Positions 1 to 9,566 are shown, counted from the stretch's first letter. The stretch: DNA of 48,937 bases from Hydrogenophaga sp. (GCA_030682835.1 JAUXNG010000040.1:1-48937); one strand, 5' to 3'. Made by a program: numbers and translations. Notes: generated from the letters alone by a model not told the origin.

Positions 1-2198
1 AGCGCTACAACAAGGTGGTGGACATCTGGGGCAAGGCCGGTGACGAGATCTCCAAGGTGATGATGGCCCAGCTGGCCAAGCAGAAGACCACGGACCGCCA
101 CGGCAATGAAGTCGACCAGGAATCCTTCAACTCCATCTACATGATGGCCGACTCGGGTGCTCGCGGTTCCGCGGCGCAGATTCGCCAGCTGGCCGGCATG
201 CGCGGCCTGATGGCCAAGCCCGACGGCTCCATCATCGAGACCCCCATCACGGCGAACTTCCGTGAAGGTCTGAACGTGTTGCAGTACTTCATCTCCACGC
301 ACGGCGCCCGCAAGGGTCTGGCCGACACGGCGCTGAAGACCGCGAACTCGGGCTACCTGACGCGTCGTCTGGTGGACGTGACGCAGGATCTGGTGGTCAA
401 CCACCCGGATTGCGGCACCTCCAACGGCACGCTGATGCGCGCCATCGTCGAGGGCGGTGAGGTCATCGAGTCGCTGCGCGACCGTATCCTGGGCCGCACC
501 ACGGCCGAGGAAGTGATGCACCCCGAAACGCGCGACACCATGTTCGCCGCCGGCGTGCTGCTGGACGAGGACATGCTCGACGAGCTGGAAGCCGTGGGCG
601 TGGACGAAGTCAAGGTTCGCACCGCGCTGACCTGCGAAACCCGCTTCGGCATCTGCGCCAAGTGCTACGGCCGCGACCTGGGCCGTGGCGGCCTGATCAA
701 CATCGGCGAAGCCGTCGGTGTGATCGCTGCCCAGTCCATCGGCGAGCCCGGCACCCAGCTGACGATGCGTACCTTCCACATCGGTGGTGCGGCCTCGCGT
801 GCGGCCGTTGCCTCCAGCGTGGAAGCCAAGTCCAGCGGTTCGATCGGCTTCAACGCCACGATGCGCTACGTGACCAACACCAAGGGCGACCTGGTGGTGA
901 TCTCGCGTTCCGGCGAAATCATCATCCACGACGAACACGGCCGCGAGCGCGAGCGCCACAAGGTGCCGTACGGCGCGATCCTGGCCGTCAAGGCCGACCA
1001 GCCGATCAAGGCCGGCGCCATCCTGGCGAACTGGGACCCGCTGACCCGACCCATCATCACGGAATTCGCCGGTCAGGTGAAATTCGAGAACGTGGAAGAG
1101 GGCCTGACGGTGGCCAAGCAGGTCGACGATGTGACCGGTCTGTCCACCCTGGTGGTGATCGATCCGAAGCGCCGCGGCGTGACCAAGGTGGTGCGTCCAC
1201 AGGTCAAGCTGATCGACGCCCAGGGCAACGAAGTCAAGATCCCCGGTACCGACCACTCGGTGACCATCGGCTTCCAGGTCGGCTCGCTGATCCAGGTGCG
1301 CGACGGCATGGACGTGGGCCCCGGCGAGGTGCTGGCGCGTATCCCGGTCGAAGGCCAGAAGACGCGAGACATCACCGGCGGTCTGCCGCGTGTGGCCGAG
1401 CTGTTCGAAGCCCGCAGCCCGAAAGACAAGGGCATGCTGGCCGAGATGACCGGTACCGTGTCCTTCGGCAAGGAGACCAAGGGCAAGGTTCGCCTGCAGA
1501 TCACCGATCCCGAGGGCAAGGTCTGGGACGACCTGATCCCGAAGGAAAAGAACATCCTGGTGCACGAAGGCCAGGTGGTCAACAAGGGCGAGAGCGTGGT
1601 CGACGGTCCGGCCGATCCGCAGGACATCCTGCGTCTGCTGGGCATGGAAGAGCTGGCGCGCTACATCGTCGACGAAGTGCAGGACGTCTACCGTCTGCAG
1701 GGCGTGAAGATCAACGACAAGCACATCGAGGTGATCGTTCGCCAGATGCTGCGTCGCGTGGTCGTAGAAAACGTGGGCGATTCGAACTACATCTCGGGCG
1801 AGCAGGTCGAGCGTTCGGAAATCCTCAACACCAACGACGCCCTTCGCGCCGACGGCAAGATTCCCGCGACCTACAGCAACGTGTTGCTCGGTATCACCAA
1901 GGCATCCCTGTCGACCGATTCGTTCATCTCGGCCGCTTCCTTCCAGGAAACGACCCGCGTGCTGACCGAAGCGGCCATCATGGGCAAGCGCGACGAGCTG
2001 CGTGGCCTGAAGGAAAACGTGATCGTGGGTCGCCTGATCCCGGCCGGCACCGGCATGGCGTACCACGAAGCGCGCAAGGTCAAGGAAAAGATGGACGACG
2101 AAGAGCGCCGTGCCATCGCCGAAGCCGACGCACTCTCGCTGGCTGCTGACCAGGCCGACCAGGCCGACGTCTCCAGCCCGAGCGAAGCGGCTGAGTAA
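1..2198 (+). CDS. rpoC: DNA-directed RNA polymerase beta' subunit, C-terminal part (5' end outside window)
   Basis: The catalytic beta' subunit of RNA polymerase. The window opens inside the gene (reading frame starts at base 3), so only about 731 of roughly 1,400 residues are present. The visible part begins just before the bridge helix ([20 protein letters not shown]) and continues through the trigger-loop region ([17 protein letters not shown]). The second zinc-binding cysteine set follows (HPDCGTSNG, then [13 protein letters not shown]). The jaw and C-terminal clamp regions run to the TAA stop. The GTG at base 15 is not the start, because the frame is open to the edge. A strong intrinsic terminator follows about 50 bases after the stop, so this is the end of the rpoBC transcription unit. 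Identity is beyond reasonable doubt. Confidence 0.99.
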   Translation, partial: RYNKVVDIWGKAGDEISKVMMAQLAKQKTTDRHGNEVDQESFNSIYMMADSGARGSAAQIRQLAGMRGLMAKPDGSIIETPITANFREGLNVLQYFISTHGARKGLADTALKTANSGYLTRRLVDVTQDLVVNHPDCGTSNGTLMRAIVEGGEVIESLRDRILGRTTAEEVMHPETRDTMFAAGVLLDEDMLDELEAVGVDEVKVRTALTCETRFGICAKCYGRDLGRGGLINIGEAVGVIAAQSIGEPGTQLTMRTFHIGGAASRAAVASSVEAKSSGSIGFNATMRYVTNTKGDLVVISRSGEIIIHDEHGRERERHKVPYGAILAVKADQPIKAGAILANWDPLTRPIITEFAGQVKFENVEEGLTVAKQVDDVTGLSTLVVIDPKRRGVTKVVRPQVKLIDAQGNEVKIPGTDHSVTIGFQVGSLIQVRDGMDVGPGEVLARIPVEGQKTRDITGGLPRVAELFEARSPKDKGMLAEMTGTVSFGKETKGKVRLQITDPEGKVWDDLIPKEKNILVHEGQVVNKGESVVDGPADPQDILRLLGMEELARYIVDEVQDVYRLQGVKINDKHIEVIVRQMLRRVVVENVGDSNYISGEQVERSEILNTNDALRADGKIPATYSNVLLGITKASLSTDSFISAASFQETTRVLTEAAIMGKRDELRGLKENVIVGRLIPAGTGMAYHEARKVKEKMDDEERRAIAEADALSLAADQADQADVSSPSEAAE

Positions 2199-2246
2199 AC
2201 CGCTGGTGCTTCAGCGTTCAGGCACCGCCTGACCGCCCGCTCCTGA

Positions 2247-2279
2247 AACGCCCCCGGCCATCTGGCCGGGGGCGTTTTT
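2247..2279 (+). terminator. Intrinsic terminator after rpoC
   Basis: A near-perfect 14-bp GC-rich stem (AACGCCCCCGGCCA pairing with TGGCCGGGGGCGTT) with a very short loop is followed by a T run. It lies about 50 bases after the rpoC stop codon and ends the rpoBC operon. Confidence 0.93.
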
Positions 2280-2396
2280 CATGGTGGCTGCAGCGCGGGA
2301 GCCACCGGTAAATGCGAACCTCCGGGTTATATTGGCTCGCCCGCGAATCACCCGACGGGTGACACCATCCGCTGCCGAGCACAAGGAGACCCCGAC

Positions 2397-2990
2397 ATGA
2401 ACGCCACCCTCTGGATCGTCCTGGCCCTGGCGCTGGCCGTGTTCTTCTGGGCGGTGGGCGCGTATAACCGCCTGGTGCGGCTCAAGAACGCGATCGCCAA
2501 CGCCTTCGGCCAGATCGACGTGCAGCTCAAGCGCCGCTACGACCTCATCCCCAACCTGGTCGAGGTGGCGCGGCAGTACATGGCCCATGAAGCGCAGACA
2601 CTGGAGGCAGTGATTGCCGCACGCAACCAGGCCCGCTCGGCCGAGCAGGTGGCCGCGGGCAGCCCGCTCAACGCGGGCGCCCTGGGGGCGCTGGCAGGCG
2701 CTGAACAATTGCTGGGGGGCGCACTCGGGCGCCTGTTTGCGGTCGCCGAGGCCTACCCCGACCTGAAGGCCGACCAGACCATGCGCGAACTCAGCGAGGA
2801 GCTGACCAGCACCGAGAACCGCATTGGATTTGCCCGCCAGGCCTACAACGACCACGTGCTCGAATTCAACGACGCCGCGGCCCAGTTCCCCACGCTGATC
2901 ATCGCCCGCCTGTTCAGTTTCCAGCCGCTCACCATGCTGGCCTCGACCACCGTGGAAGCGGAGCGCCAGCCGGTTCAGGTGCGCTTTTGA
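2397..2990 (+). CDS. LemA family protein
   Basis: A 197-residue LemA-type protein. An N-terminal membrane helix (about residues 4-23, rich in L, A, V and F) is followed by the family's hallmark region YNRLVRLKNAIANAFGQIDV and QLKRRYDLIPNLVEVA. A long helical domain of the kind LemA places outside the membrane comes next. The start is fixed by AAGGAG at 2383-2388. Molecular function in the family is poorly defined. LemA genes often sit beside HtpX/M48 peptidase genes, as here: the M48 gene starts about 60 bases downstream and they are probably co-transcribed. The glycine- and leucine-rich segment near residues 82-110 looks more variable than the rest. The family call is secure; the role is not. 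Confidence 0.92.
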   Translation: MNATLWIVLALALAVFFWAVGAYNRLVRLKNAIANAFGQIDVQLKRRYDLIPNLVEVARQYMAHEAQTLEAVIAARNQARSAEQVAAGSPLNAGALGALAGAEQLLGGALGRLFAVAEAYPDLKADQTMRELSEELTSTENRIGFARQAYNDHVLEFNDAAAQFPTLIIARLFSFQPLTMLASTTVEAERQPVQVRF

Positions 2991-3052
2991 ACCGTGGGCG
3001 CGGCGCTCTGCCCGTCGGAGCACGGGCGAATCCCAGCTGCTGAGGTGAGTCC

Positions 3053-4123
3053 GTGCTGATCTTTGAGTCCCAGCGCGAGGCCAGGGCACAGACGCGCCGT
3101 CTGTTGCTCGCGTTCGGGCTCACCGTGGTGCTGCTGGTGATCGCCGTGAACGCCGCGCTGGCACTGGCCTGGGGCCTCAGCTGGGGTTTCTGGGTGCCCG
3201 GCGAGTTGCGCTACCCCCGTCATTTTTTCGCGGTCAACACCGGCGTGGTGCTGCTGTTCGTGCTCGGCGGCTGGTGGGTCGAGACCTCACGTCTCGCCCA
3301 CGGCGGTGGTCAGCGACTGGCCGAGCAGCTGGGCGCGCGGCTGGCGCAGTCCTCGGGAGATGCCGACGAACGCCGCTTCAGCCACATCGTGGACGAGATG
3401 GCGATCGCCTCCAGCATGAAGCGCCCACAGGCCATGGTGCTGGCCCGCGACGGCGGGATCAACGCGTTTGCCGCCGGCTGGAGCGAAGACGACGCGGCGG
3501 TGGCGGTCACGCGTGGTGCGCTGGAGCACCTCACCCGCGAGGAGTTGCAGGGCCTGGTCGCGCATGAATTCAGCCACATCGCCGAGGGGGACACGCGCCT
3601 GAACATGCGGCTGGTCGGCATGGTGTTTGGTCTGGAAATGCTCTACCGCCTGGGTCAGCACCTGTTTGTACCCGACCAGCGCGACAGGCGCATGGCCGCG
3701 GCCCTGATCGGCCTGGCCCTGATGGGCGCTGGCTGGCTTGGCTGGCTGGCGGGCCATGCCCTGCAGGCGGCGGTGTCGCGCCAGCGCGAGTACCTGGCCG
3801 ATGCCCGTGCGGTGCAGTGGACGCGCAGCCGCGACGGGCTGGGCGGCGTGCTGCGCAAGGTGATGAGCCAGCGGCACGCCCCGTCGGGCGGGGGAGCCAG
3901 CCCGTCGATGGTGCAGCACATGCTGTTGGTGTCCAACGAGCCCGGCGCGATGGCGCACTGGCTCGACTCGCATCCGCCGCTGGCCCAGCGCATCCGGCGC
4001 ATATACGGCCGGTCGATGCCGCCCCTGCCGCTGAATCGCCAGGACGAAACGCCTGCTCCGGTGGCTGTGCAGGCAGATGCCGTCGCCCCGGTTGCCGGCG
4101 CGACGGGCTGGACCCTGAGCTGA
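3053..4123 (+). CDS. M48 family (HtpX-like) membrane zinc metallopeptidase
   Basis: A 356-residue integral membrane metallopeptidase. Two N-terminal hydrophobic segments (about residues 20-50 and 62-82) precede the catalytic motif VAHEFSHIAEGD, with zinc ligands H171 and H175 and catalytic E172. Another membrane segment (about 222-245) leads into the conserved QREYLADARAVQ stretch that carries the third zinc ligand. The start is GTG at 3053, preceded by a GAGGTGAG purine run; no better ATG exists nearby. Pairing with lemA immediately upstream is a common bacterial arrangement and suggests a joint role in membrane protein quality control, which is inferred. It differs from classic HtpX in its longer N terminus and its proline/alanine-rich C-terminal tail, so I give no gene symbol. 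Confidence 0.9.
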   Translation: MLIFESQREARAQTRRLLLAFGLTVVLLVIAVNAALALAWGLSWGFWVPGELRYPRHFFAVNTGVVLLFVLGGWWVETSRLAHGGGQRLAEQLGARLAQSSGDADERRFSHIVDEMAIASSMKRPQAMVLARDGGINAFAAGWSEDDAAVAVTRGALEHLTREELQGLVAHEFSHIAEGDTRLNMRLVGMVFGLEMLYRLGQHLFVPDQRDRRMAAALIGLALMGAGWLGWLAGHALQAAVSRQREYLADARAVQWTRSRDGLGGVLRKVMSQRHAPSGGGASPSMVQHMLLVSNEPGAMAHWLDSHPPLAQRIRRIYGRSMPPLPLNRQDETPAPVAVQADAVAPVAGATGWTLS

Positions 4124-4232
4124 GCGGCTCAGCGTGGGACCGGGCCGGCAAACCGGCCGGGCCCCGATCCCTGGCGCCAATGGCGACCTTTTGCCGCACA
4201 CTCACCCGTTCCGCCTCTGACATGATCTGTCC

Positions 4233-5669
4233 GTGACCTTTTTCTCCCGCCCGCCTTCCACCCCGATGACTGCTTCCCCGGCACCCCGTCTCGCGCCTTC
4301 ATTGGCCCTTCAGCTGCGCCACACCGCGAACTGCGTGCGCGCGGTCGAGCAAGGCCGCTCCCTCACCGACGTCATGCCCGAGGTGCCGGGTGACCTGCGT
4401 CCCGGTGTGCAGGCGCTCACTTTCCATGTGTTGCGCGAACTGGGTGCCGCCCGCGCGCTGGTGGCGAGCCTGGTGCAGCGCAAGCCCGACCCCGCCGTGT
4501 CCGCCTTGCTGTGCAGCGCCATCGCTCTGCTGTTGCTGCCCCCACCTGCCGAGCCGTCGAATGAAGAAGATGGCACCAGCGCCCCGGCGAGCGAGGCGAA
4601 GGGCCGATCGGCGGGCCTGCACTACGCGCCCCACACCGTGGTGAACCAGGCCGTGGACGCCGCGCGCCAGGACCGCAGCACCCAGCGCCAGGCCGCGTTT
4701 GTGAACGCCTGCCTGCGTCGCTTCCTGCGTGAGCGCGAGCATTTGATGAACAGCGTGGCGGACGACCCGGTGGCTCGCTGGAACCACCCCGCCTGGTGGA
4801 TCGAGCGCGTGAAGCGCGACCACCCCCAGCACTGGCGCGACGTGCTCAGCGCCAACAACACGCCCGGCCCCATGGCCCTGCGTGTCAACCCACGCCACAC
4901 CGACCGCGCGGCTTACCAGCAGGCCTTGCTGGCGCAGGGTATTCAGAGCGAACCCGCGGGTGCGGACGGGCTGGTGCTGGCCGAACCGCAACCGGTCGAG
5001 CGGCTGCCCGGCTTTGCCCAGGGGCATTGCTCGGTGCAGGACACCGCAGCCCAGCTGGCAGCCGGCCTGCTGCTGGAGGGGCGGGAGTGGGCCGCGGGCG
5101 ACCGCGTGCTGGACGCCTGCGCGGCGCCCGGCGGCAAGACGGCCCACCTGCTCGAACGCGCCGAAGTGGATCTGCTGGCGCTGGATGTCGATCCGCGCCG
5201 CTGCGAACGCATCCACCACAACCTGCAGCGCCTGGGCTTGCAGGCCGAGGTGCGGGCGGCTGATGCCGCGCGCCCGGGTGACTGGTGGGACGGCAGGCCC
5301 TTTGATGCCATCCTGCTGGACGCGCCCTGCACCGCCTCGGGCATCGTGCGCCGCCACCCGGACGTGCGCTGGCTGCGCCGCGCCAGCGATGTGGACCAGC
5401 TGGTGGCCATCCAGCGCCAGCTGCTGGAAGCGCTCTGGCCGCTGCTCAAGCCAGGCGGCCGCCTGCTGTATTGCACCTGCTCGGTGTTCCGGGCCGAGGG
5501 GGCGCAACAGGTGCGGGCGTTTCTTGAGCGCCACACCGACGCGCGCGAGATCCCTTCTGTGGGCCACCTGCTGCCGGGTTTGGCCGGTGTCCACGATGAG
5601 TTCAACGACAATCCACCGGGTGGATACGACGGTTTCTTTTATGCCCGCCTCGACAAGGCGAGCGCATGA
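4233..5669 (+). CDS. rsmB: 16S rRNA (cytosine-967-C5)-methyltransferase RsmB
   Basis: A SAM-dependent methyltransferase that makes m5C967 in 16S rRNA. The N-terminal half is a NusB-like RNA-binding domain (about residues 25-190) and the C-terminal half a NOL1/NOP2/Sun Rossmann domain. Visible motifs are the SAM-binding DACAAPGGKT near residue 293, DAPCTASG near 363 and the second catalytic-cysteine motif CTCSVF near 414. An insertion rich in E, S, A and G (around residues 107-129) interrupts the NusB-like domain. The start may be the GTG at 4233 or the in-frame ATG at 4266; neither has a strong ribosome-binding site. It heads a run of same-strand genes (DUF4390, ntrY, ntrX-like) spaced by 22-40 bases, an arrangement common in Betaproteobacteria. 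Confidence 0.95.
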   Translation: MTFFSRPPSTPMTASPAPRLAPSLALQLRHTANCVRAVEQGRSLTDVMPEVPGDLRPGVQALTFHVLRELGAARALVASLVQRKPDPAVSALLCSAIALLLLPPPAEPSNEEDGTSAPASEAKGRSAGLHYAPHTVVNQAVDAARQDRSTQRQAAFVNACLRRFLREREHLMNSVADDPVARWNHPAWWIERVKRDHPQHWRDVLSANNTPGPMALRVNPRHTDRAAYQQALLAQGIQSEPAGADGLVLAEPQPVERLPGFAQGHCSVQDTAAQLAAGLLLEGREWAAGDRVLDACAAPGGKTAHLLERAEVDLLALDVDPRRCERIHHNLQRLGLQAEVRAADAARPGDWWDGRPFDAILLDAPCTASGIVRRHPDVRWLRRASDVDQLVAIQRQLLEALWPLLKPGGRLLYCTCSVFRAEGAQQVRAFLERHTDAREIPSVGHLLPGLAGVHDEFNDNPPGGYDGFFYARLDKASA

Positions 5670-5691
5670 CAACGGGCGCTACGCTTTGGGC

Positions 5692-6390
5692 ATGAGTGCG
5701 GGTGGCGCCTGGTGGCGCCGGCTCACTGCGGCCCTGCTGCTGGCGTTGTTTGCCGTCTGGCCGGTGCGCGCTTACGAGCCTGAAACCCTGCAGCTGGCGC
5801 TGCAACGCTCCACCGAGGCGCTCTACCTTTCGGCCCGGCTCAAACTGGTGCCGGGCGCCGGCGTGGAGGACGCGCTGCTCAAGGGGGTGCCGCTCTATTT
5901 CGTGTGGCACGCCGACGTGTACCGCCAGCGCTGGTACTGGACCGACAAGCGCGTCGCCAGTGCCGTGCGTACCCTGCGCCTGGCCTACCAACCGCTCACG
6001 CGGCGCTGGCGCGTGAGCCTGTCCAACGACGCGGGCGGCAGCACCGGCGCCGGCCTGCAGTACGCGCTGCACCAGAATTTTGATTCCCTGGCCGAAGCGC
6101 TGGCGGGCGTGGGCCGGGTTTCGCGCTGGCGCATCGCGGAAGCTGCGCGACTGGACGCGGACGACAAGCACCGGGTGGAATGGGGCTTTCGCCTGGATCT
6201 GGCCCTGCTGCCGCGTCCGTTCCAGATCGGAATGGTGAACCAGCCTGAATGGGTCATGCAGGTCACGCGCGTCATGCGCGTGCCAGCCCAGGCCGAGCCC
6301 GAGCGCCGTGGCGAAACCGACAGCGACGCATCGGCCCAGGAAGGCTGGGGCGAGCCCGCACCCGCACCCGGCGCCGACGCCGAGCGCTGA
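5692..6390 (+). CDS. DUF4390 domain exported protein
   Basis: A 232-residue protein with a clear signal peptide: RR, then a leucine/alanine-rich core and a PVRAYE cleavage region near residue 30. The body matches what I know of DUF4390, with the pattern GVPLYFVWHADVYRQRWYW, then TLRLAYQPLTRRWRVS, and a C-terminal DLALLPRPFQIGM. No function is established for the family. It lies between rsmB and ntrY on the same strand, and this order is conserved in many Betaproteobacteria, so co-transcription is likely. I chose the ATG at 5692; an in-frame TTG at 5686 is the only near alternative. The ATG at 5666 that overlaps the rsmB stop is in another frame. Confidence 0.85.
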   Translation: MSAGGAWWRRLTAALLLALFAVWPVRAYEPETLQLALQRSTEALYLSARLKLVPGAGVEDALLKGVPLYFVWHADVYRQRWYWTDKRVASAVRTLRLAYQPLTRRWRVSLSNDAGGSTGAGLQYALHQNFDSLAEALAGVGRVSRWRIAEAARLDADDKHRVEWGFRLDLALLPRPFQIGMVNQPEWVMQVTRVMRVPAQAEPERRGETDSDASAQEGWGEPAPAPGADAER

Positions 6391-6429
6391 GGCCCACGCG
6401 CCTTGCCCCAGGCCACACCGCCGAGCGCC

Positions 6430-8679
6430 ATGAAACCGTCCGAATCGCGTTCGCCCCAGAAGCAGTCAGCCGCGCGGCGCTGGGCCTTCGTCACCGCCCT
6501 GGTGTTCATGACCGGCCTGGGCATGGTGCTGCTGTTCCTGCTCACGCTGGCCACCCGCAACCGCGCTTTCTACGAACAGAATTTCGGGTGGCTGGTGGGC
6601 ATCAACGTGGCCGTGGCCGCGGTGCTGCTCATCATCATCCTGTGGCTCGCGCTGCGCCTGGCGCTGCGTTTCCGGCAGGGCAAATTCGGCAGCCGGCTGC
6701 TGGTGAAGCTCGCGGGCATCATCGGTCTGGTGGGCATCCTGCCCGGGCTTCTGATCTACACGGTGTCGTACCAGTTCGTCTCGCGCTCCATCGAGAGCTG
6801 GTTCGATGTGCGCGTCGAGTCGGCACTGGACGCCGGGCTCAACCTCGGTCGCACGGTGCTCGACACGCTCAGCTCCGACCTCAGCAGCAAGACCCGGTTG
6901 GCCGCCGAAGGGCTGGCGCGCGTGCCCGACGCCTCGGCCGTGCTGGCGCTGGAGCGCCTGCGCGAGCAGCTCTCGGCCACCGACGTGGTGCTGTGGAGCG
7001 CGGCCGGCCAGTCGCTGGCGAGTGCCGGTGCTTCGCGTTTCAACATCGTTCCGGACAGTCCCGGCCCAGCCCAGCTGCGCCAAGTGCGCTCGGTGCGCGT
7101 GATGTCGCAGATCGAAGGCCTGGAAGAGGGAAGCGACGGGGAAGTGGAGGCCGCGATCGCCGCGGGGCAGGCCCGCATCAAGGTGCTTGCGCTGGTGAGT
7201 GCGCCCGGTTTTGGCTTCAATGCCGAGCCCCGCTACCTGCAGGTGATCGCGCCGCTCCCGGCAGCGCTGGTCACCGACGCGCTCGCGGTGCAGGTGGCCA
7301 ACCGCGAGTACCAGGAGCGGGCGCTCACCCGCGAAGGCCTGCGGCGCATGTACATCGGCACCCTCACGCTGGCGCTGTTCCTGGCCGTGTTCGGCGCGGT
7401 GCTGCTGGCCGTGCTGCTGGGCAACCAGCTGGTGCGCCCGCTGCTCGTGCTGGCCGAGGGCATGCGCGAGGTGGCGGCCGGCAACCTCACGCCCAAGCCC
7501 GCCCTCACCGCGCGCGACGAACTGGCCGGCCTCACCCGCACCTTCGCTTTCATGACGCAAGATCTGGCCGACGCGCGAGCGGCCGTGCAGCACAGCATGG
7601 AACAGGTCGACGCCGCGCGCGACAACCTGCAGACCATCCTGGACAACCTCACCGCGGGCGTGGTGGTGCTGGACGAAACCGGGCGCGTGCGCAGCGTCAA
7701 CCCGGGGGCGGCCCGCATCCTGCGCACGCCGCTGGGGCTGCACGTGGGCCAGCCGCTGGCCGAGGTGCAGGGCCTGGAGAGTTTTGCCACCGGCGTGCTT
7801 CAGCAGTTCGAGCGCTTCCTGTCGGACCAGACGCCGCACGAAGGCGGCCATTGGCAGCAGTCGTTTGAACTCACCGCCACAGGCACCACGCCCTTCGACG
7901 AAGGCATCACCCTGATCGCGCGCGGCGCTCTGCTGCCCAGCAACGAGCGCCTGCTGGTGTTCGACGACGTGTCTGAAATGGTGTCGGCCCAGCGCGCCAA
8001 GGCCTGGGGTGAAGTGGCGCGCCGGCTCGCACACGAAATCAAGAATCCACTGACGCCCATCCAGCTGTCGGCCGAGCGTCTGGCCATGAAACTCGGCGGC
8101 AAGGTACAGGCGCCCGAGCAGGCCATTCTGGACAAATCGGTGCGCACCATCGTCGACCAGGTCGACGCCATGAAGCGGCTGGTCAACGAATTCCGGGACT
8201 ACGCGCGCCTGCCGGCTGCGCAGCTGGCCCCCACCGACCTCAACGCCGTGGTGCGCGACATTCTGGTGCTCTACGACAACGCCGCCGTCCCCGTGCGCCA
8301 CGAGCTGGTCGAACACTGCCCGCTGGTGAAGGCCGACGCCCAGCAGGTGCGCCAGATCGTGCACAACCTGGTGCAGAACGCCCAGGACGCCATGGCCGGG
8401 CGCCCGGGCGCCGAGGTGCTCCTGCGCACCCGCCTGAGCGACTCCGGGCAGTGGGTGCGCCTGGCGGTGCTCGACCAGGGCCCGGGTTTCGCCGAGCACA
8501 TCCTCAAGCGCGCGTTCGAGCCTTACGTCACCACCAAGGTCAAAGGCACCGGCCTGGGGCTGGCGGTGGTGAAGAAAATCATGGACGAGCACGGGGGTAG
8601 GGTCGACATCGCCAACCGGTTGGTGGACGGCAAAGTCGAGGGGGCTCAAGTGTCGTTATCATTCGCAGTTGCAAATTGA
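6430..8679 (+). CDS. ntrY: Membrane sensor histidine kinase, NtrY-like
   Basis: A 749-residue sensor kinase. After a short basic N terminus come two to three membrane helices (residues about 15-125), then an extracytoplasmic segment, another membrane helix near 310-335 and a HAMP linker. A PAS domain follows (LDNLTAGVVVLDETGRVRSV). The kinase core has phospho-acceptor H535 in RLAHEIKNPLTPIQLSAERL and an ATPase domain with N-box NLVQNAQDAM and glycine motifs DQGPGF and GTGLGLAVV. This domain order and the HEIKNPLTPIQ motif are typical of NtrY. The gene for its likely partner regulator begins 30 bases downstream. The start is the ATG at 6430, not the upstream TTG at 6403. The signal sensed is unknown; in alpha- and betaproteobacteria NtrYX links to nitrogen and redox/respiratory control. 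Confidence 0.93.
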   Translation: MKPSESRSPQKQSAARRWAFVTALVFMTGLGMVLLFLLTLATRNRAFYEQNFGWLVGINVAVAAVLLIIILWLALRLALRFRQGKFGSRLLVKLAGIIGLVGILPGLLIYTVSYQFVSRSIESWFDVRVESALDAGLNLGRTVLDTLSSDLSSKTRLAAEGLARVPDASAVLALERLREQLSATDVVLWSAAGQSLASAGASRFNIVPDSPGPAQLRQVRSVRVMSQIEGLEEGSDGEVEAAIAAGQARIKVLALVSAPGFGFNAEPRYLQVIAPLPAALVTDALAVQVANREYQERALTREGLRRMYIGTLTLALFLAVFGAVLLAVLLGNQLVRPLLVLAEGMREVAAGNLTPKPALTARDELAGLTRTFAFMTQDLADARAAVQHSMEQVDAARDNLQTILDNLTAGVVVLDETGRVRSVNPGAARILRTPLGLHVGQPLAEVQGLESFATGVLQQFERFLSDQTPHEGGHWQQSFELTATGTTPFDEGITLIARGALLPSNERLLVFDDVSEMVSAQRAKAWGEVARRLAHEIKNPLTPIQLSAERLAMKLGGKVQAPEQAILDKSVRTIVDQVDAMKRLVNEFRDYARLPAAQLAPTDLNAVVRDILVLYDNAAVPVRHELVEHCPLVKADAQQVRQIVHNLVQNAQDAMAGRPGAEVLLRTRLSDSGQWVRLAVLDQGPGFAEHILKRAFEPYVTTKVKGTGLGLAVVKKIMDEHGGRVDIANRLVDGKVEGAQVSLSFAVAN

Positions 8680-8709
8680 CAACATCGACAGAGGGAAGAC
8701 GCGCGCGCC

Positions 8710-9402
8710 ATGGCAACAATTCTGGTGGTAGACGATGAACTGGGGATTCGGGACCTGCTCTCCGAGATCCTCAACGATGAGGGCCACACCGTGGAACTCG
8801 CAGAGAACGCGGCTCAGGCACGGGCCATCCGCGCGCAGATGCGGCCCGACCTCGTGCTGCTCGACATCTGGATGCCCGACACCGATGGCGTGAGCCTACT
8901 CAAGGAATGGTCCAGCACCGGCCTGCTGTCCATGCCCGTCATCATGATGAGTGGCCACGCCACCATTGACACCGCGGTGGAAGCCACCCGCATCGGCGCC
9001 ACCGCCTTCCTCGAAAAGCCCATCACCCTGGCCAAGCTGCTCAAGGCCGTGGACCTGGGGCTCAACAAGCCAGCCCCCAAGCCTGGAGCCGGCAGCGCGC
9101 CACTCAAGAACGGCCTGGTGCTGCACACCGACCTGACCGTCGAAGCCGCCATGACCGGCGGCACCCTTCCCGAACCGCTGATGGACATTGGTCCGCAGTC
9201 GCTGCAGTCGTTCAACCTCGAAGGCCCGCTGCGCGAAGCCCGCGACGAGTTCGAGAAAGCCTACTTCGAGTACCACCTGGCCAAGGAGTCCGGCTCCATG
9301 ACCCGCGTGGCCGAGAAGACCGGCCTGGAGCGCACCCACCTCTACCGCAAGCTCAAGCAGCTCGGCGTGGACCTTGCGCGCAACAAGCGCGGCGCACTTT
9401 GA
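8710..9402 (+). CDS. NtrX-like response regulator lacking the AAA+ domain
   Basis: A 230-residue regulator. Residues 1-120 are a receiver domain with acidic pocket D8/D9, phospho-acceptor D52 (VLLDIWMPD) and K103 (FLEKPI). After a proline/alanine linker the C terminus carries a Fis-type helix-turn-helix (GSMTRVAEKTGLERTHLYRK) preceded by an FEKAYFEYHLAKE segment as seen at the end of NtrX/NtrC proteins. The roughly 230-residue sigma-54 AAA+ ATPase domain of canonical NtrX is absent, and no GAFTGA or Walker A motif can be seen. It should therefore bind DNA but be unable to activate sigma-54 polymerase directly, like the short RegA/ActR regulators. Position 30 bases after ntrY makes that kinase the probable partner. 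Confidence 0.9.
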   Translation: MATILVVDDELGIRDLLSEILNDEGHTVELAENAAQARAIRAQMRPDLVLLDIWMPDTDGVSLLKEWSSTGLLSMPVIMMSGHATIDTAVEATRIGATAFLEKPITLAKLLKAVDLGLNKPAPKPGAGSAPLKNGLVLHTDLTVEAAMTGGTLPEPLMDIGPQSLQSFNLEGPLREARDEFEKAYFEYHLAKESGSMTRVAEKTGLERTHLYRKLKQLGVDLARNKRGAL

Positions 9403-9433
9403 GGTGCCGGCTGGGAGCGCCTGAGGTTCCTGC

Positions 9434-9439
9434 TATAAT
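9434..9439 (+). promoter_or_regulatory. -10 element for tRNA-Phe
   Basis: A perfect TATAAT lies 12 bases before the mature tRNA 5' end, giving a start within a few bases of the tRNA. No good -35 hexamer is visible at the right distance in the ntrX 3' flank. Confidence 0.7.
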
Positions 9440-9450
9440 TTCATCCTGTT

Positions 9451-9526
9451 GGCCCGGTAGCTCAGTTGGTAGAGCAGCGGATTGAAAATCCGCGTGTCGA
9501 TGGTTCGATTCCGTCCCAGGCCACCA
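9451..9526 (+). tRNA. tRNA-Phe (anticodon GAA)
   Basis: A 76-base cloverleaf with encoded CCA. The D arm is AGCTCAGTTGGTAGAGC, the anticodon stem-loop CGGATTGAAAATCCG has anticodon GAA, and the T arm is GATGG-TTCGATT-CCGTC. The acceptor stem pairs GGCCCGG with CCAGGCC, leaving one C5-A68 mismatch. A consensus -10 element lies just upstream and an intrinsic terminator just downstream, so it is a monocistronic tRNA unit. Confidence 0.97.
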
Positions 9527-9532
9527 AGTTTC

Positions 9533-9566
9533 ACACCGCAGTTTCGCAAGGAACTGCGGTGTTTTT
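9533..9566 (+). terminator. Intrinsic terminator after tRNA-Phe
   Basis: A perfect 11-bp stem (ACACCGCAGTT with AACTGCGGTGT) with an 8-base loop and a run of five T residues, starting 7 bases after the tRNA. Confidence 0.93.

Noticed and set aside
6466..8649. A 727-codon open frame on - opposite ntrY
   Set aside because: Antisense shadow of ntrY, composed mainly of H, Q, G and A.
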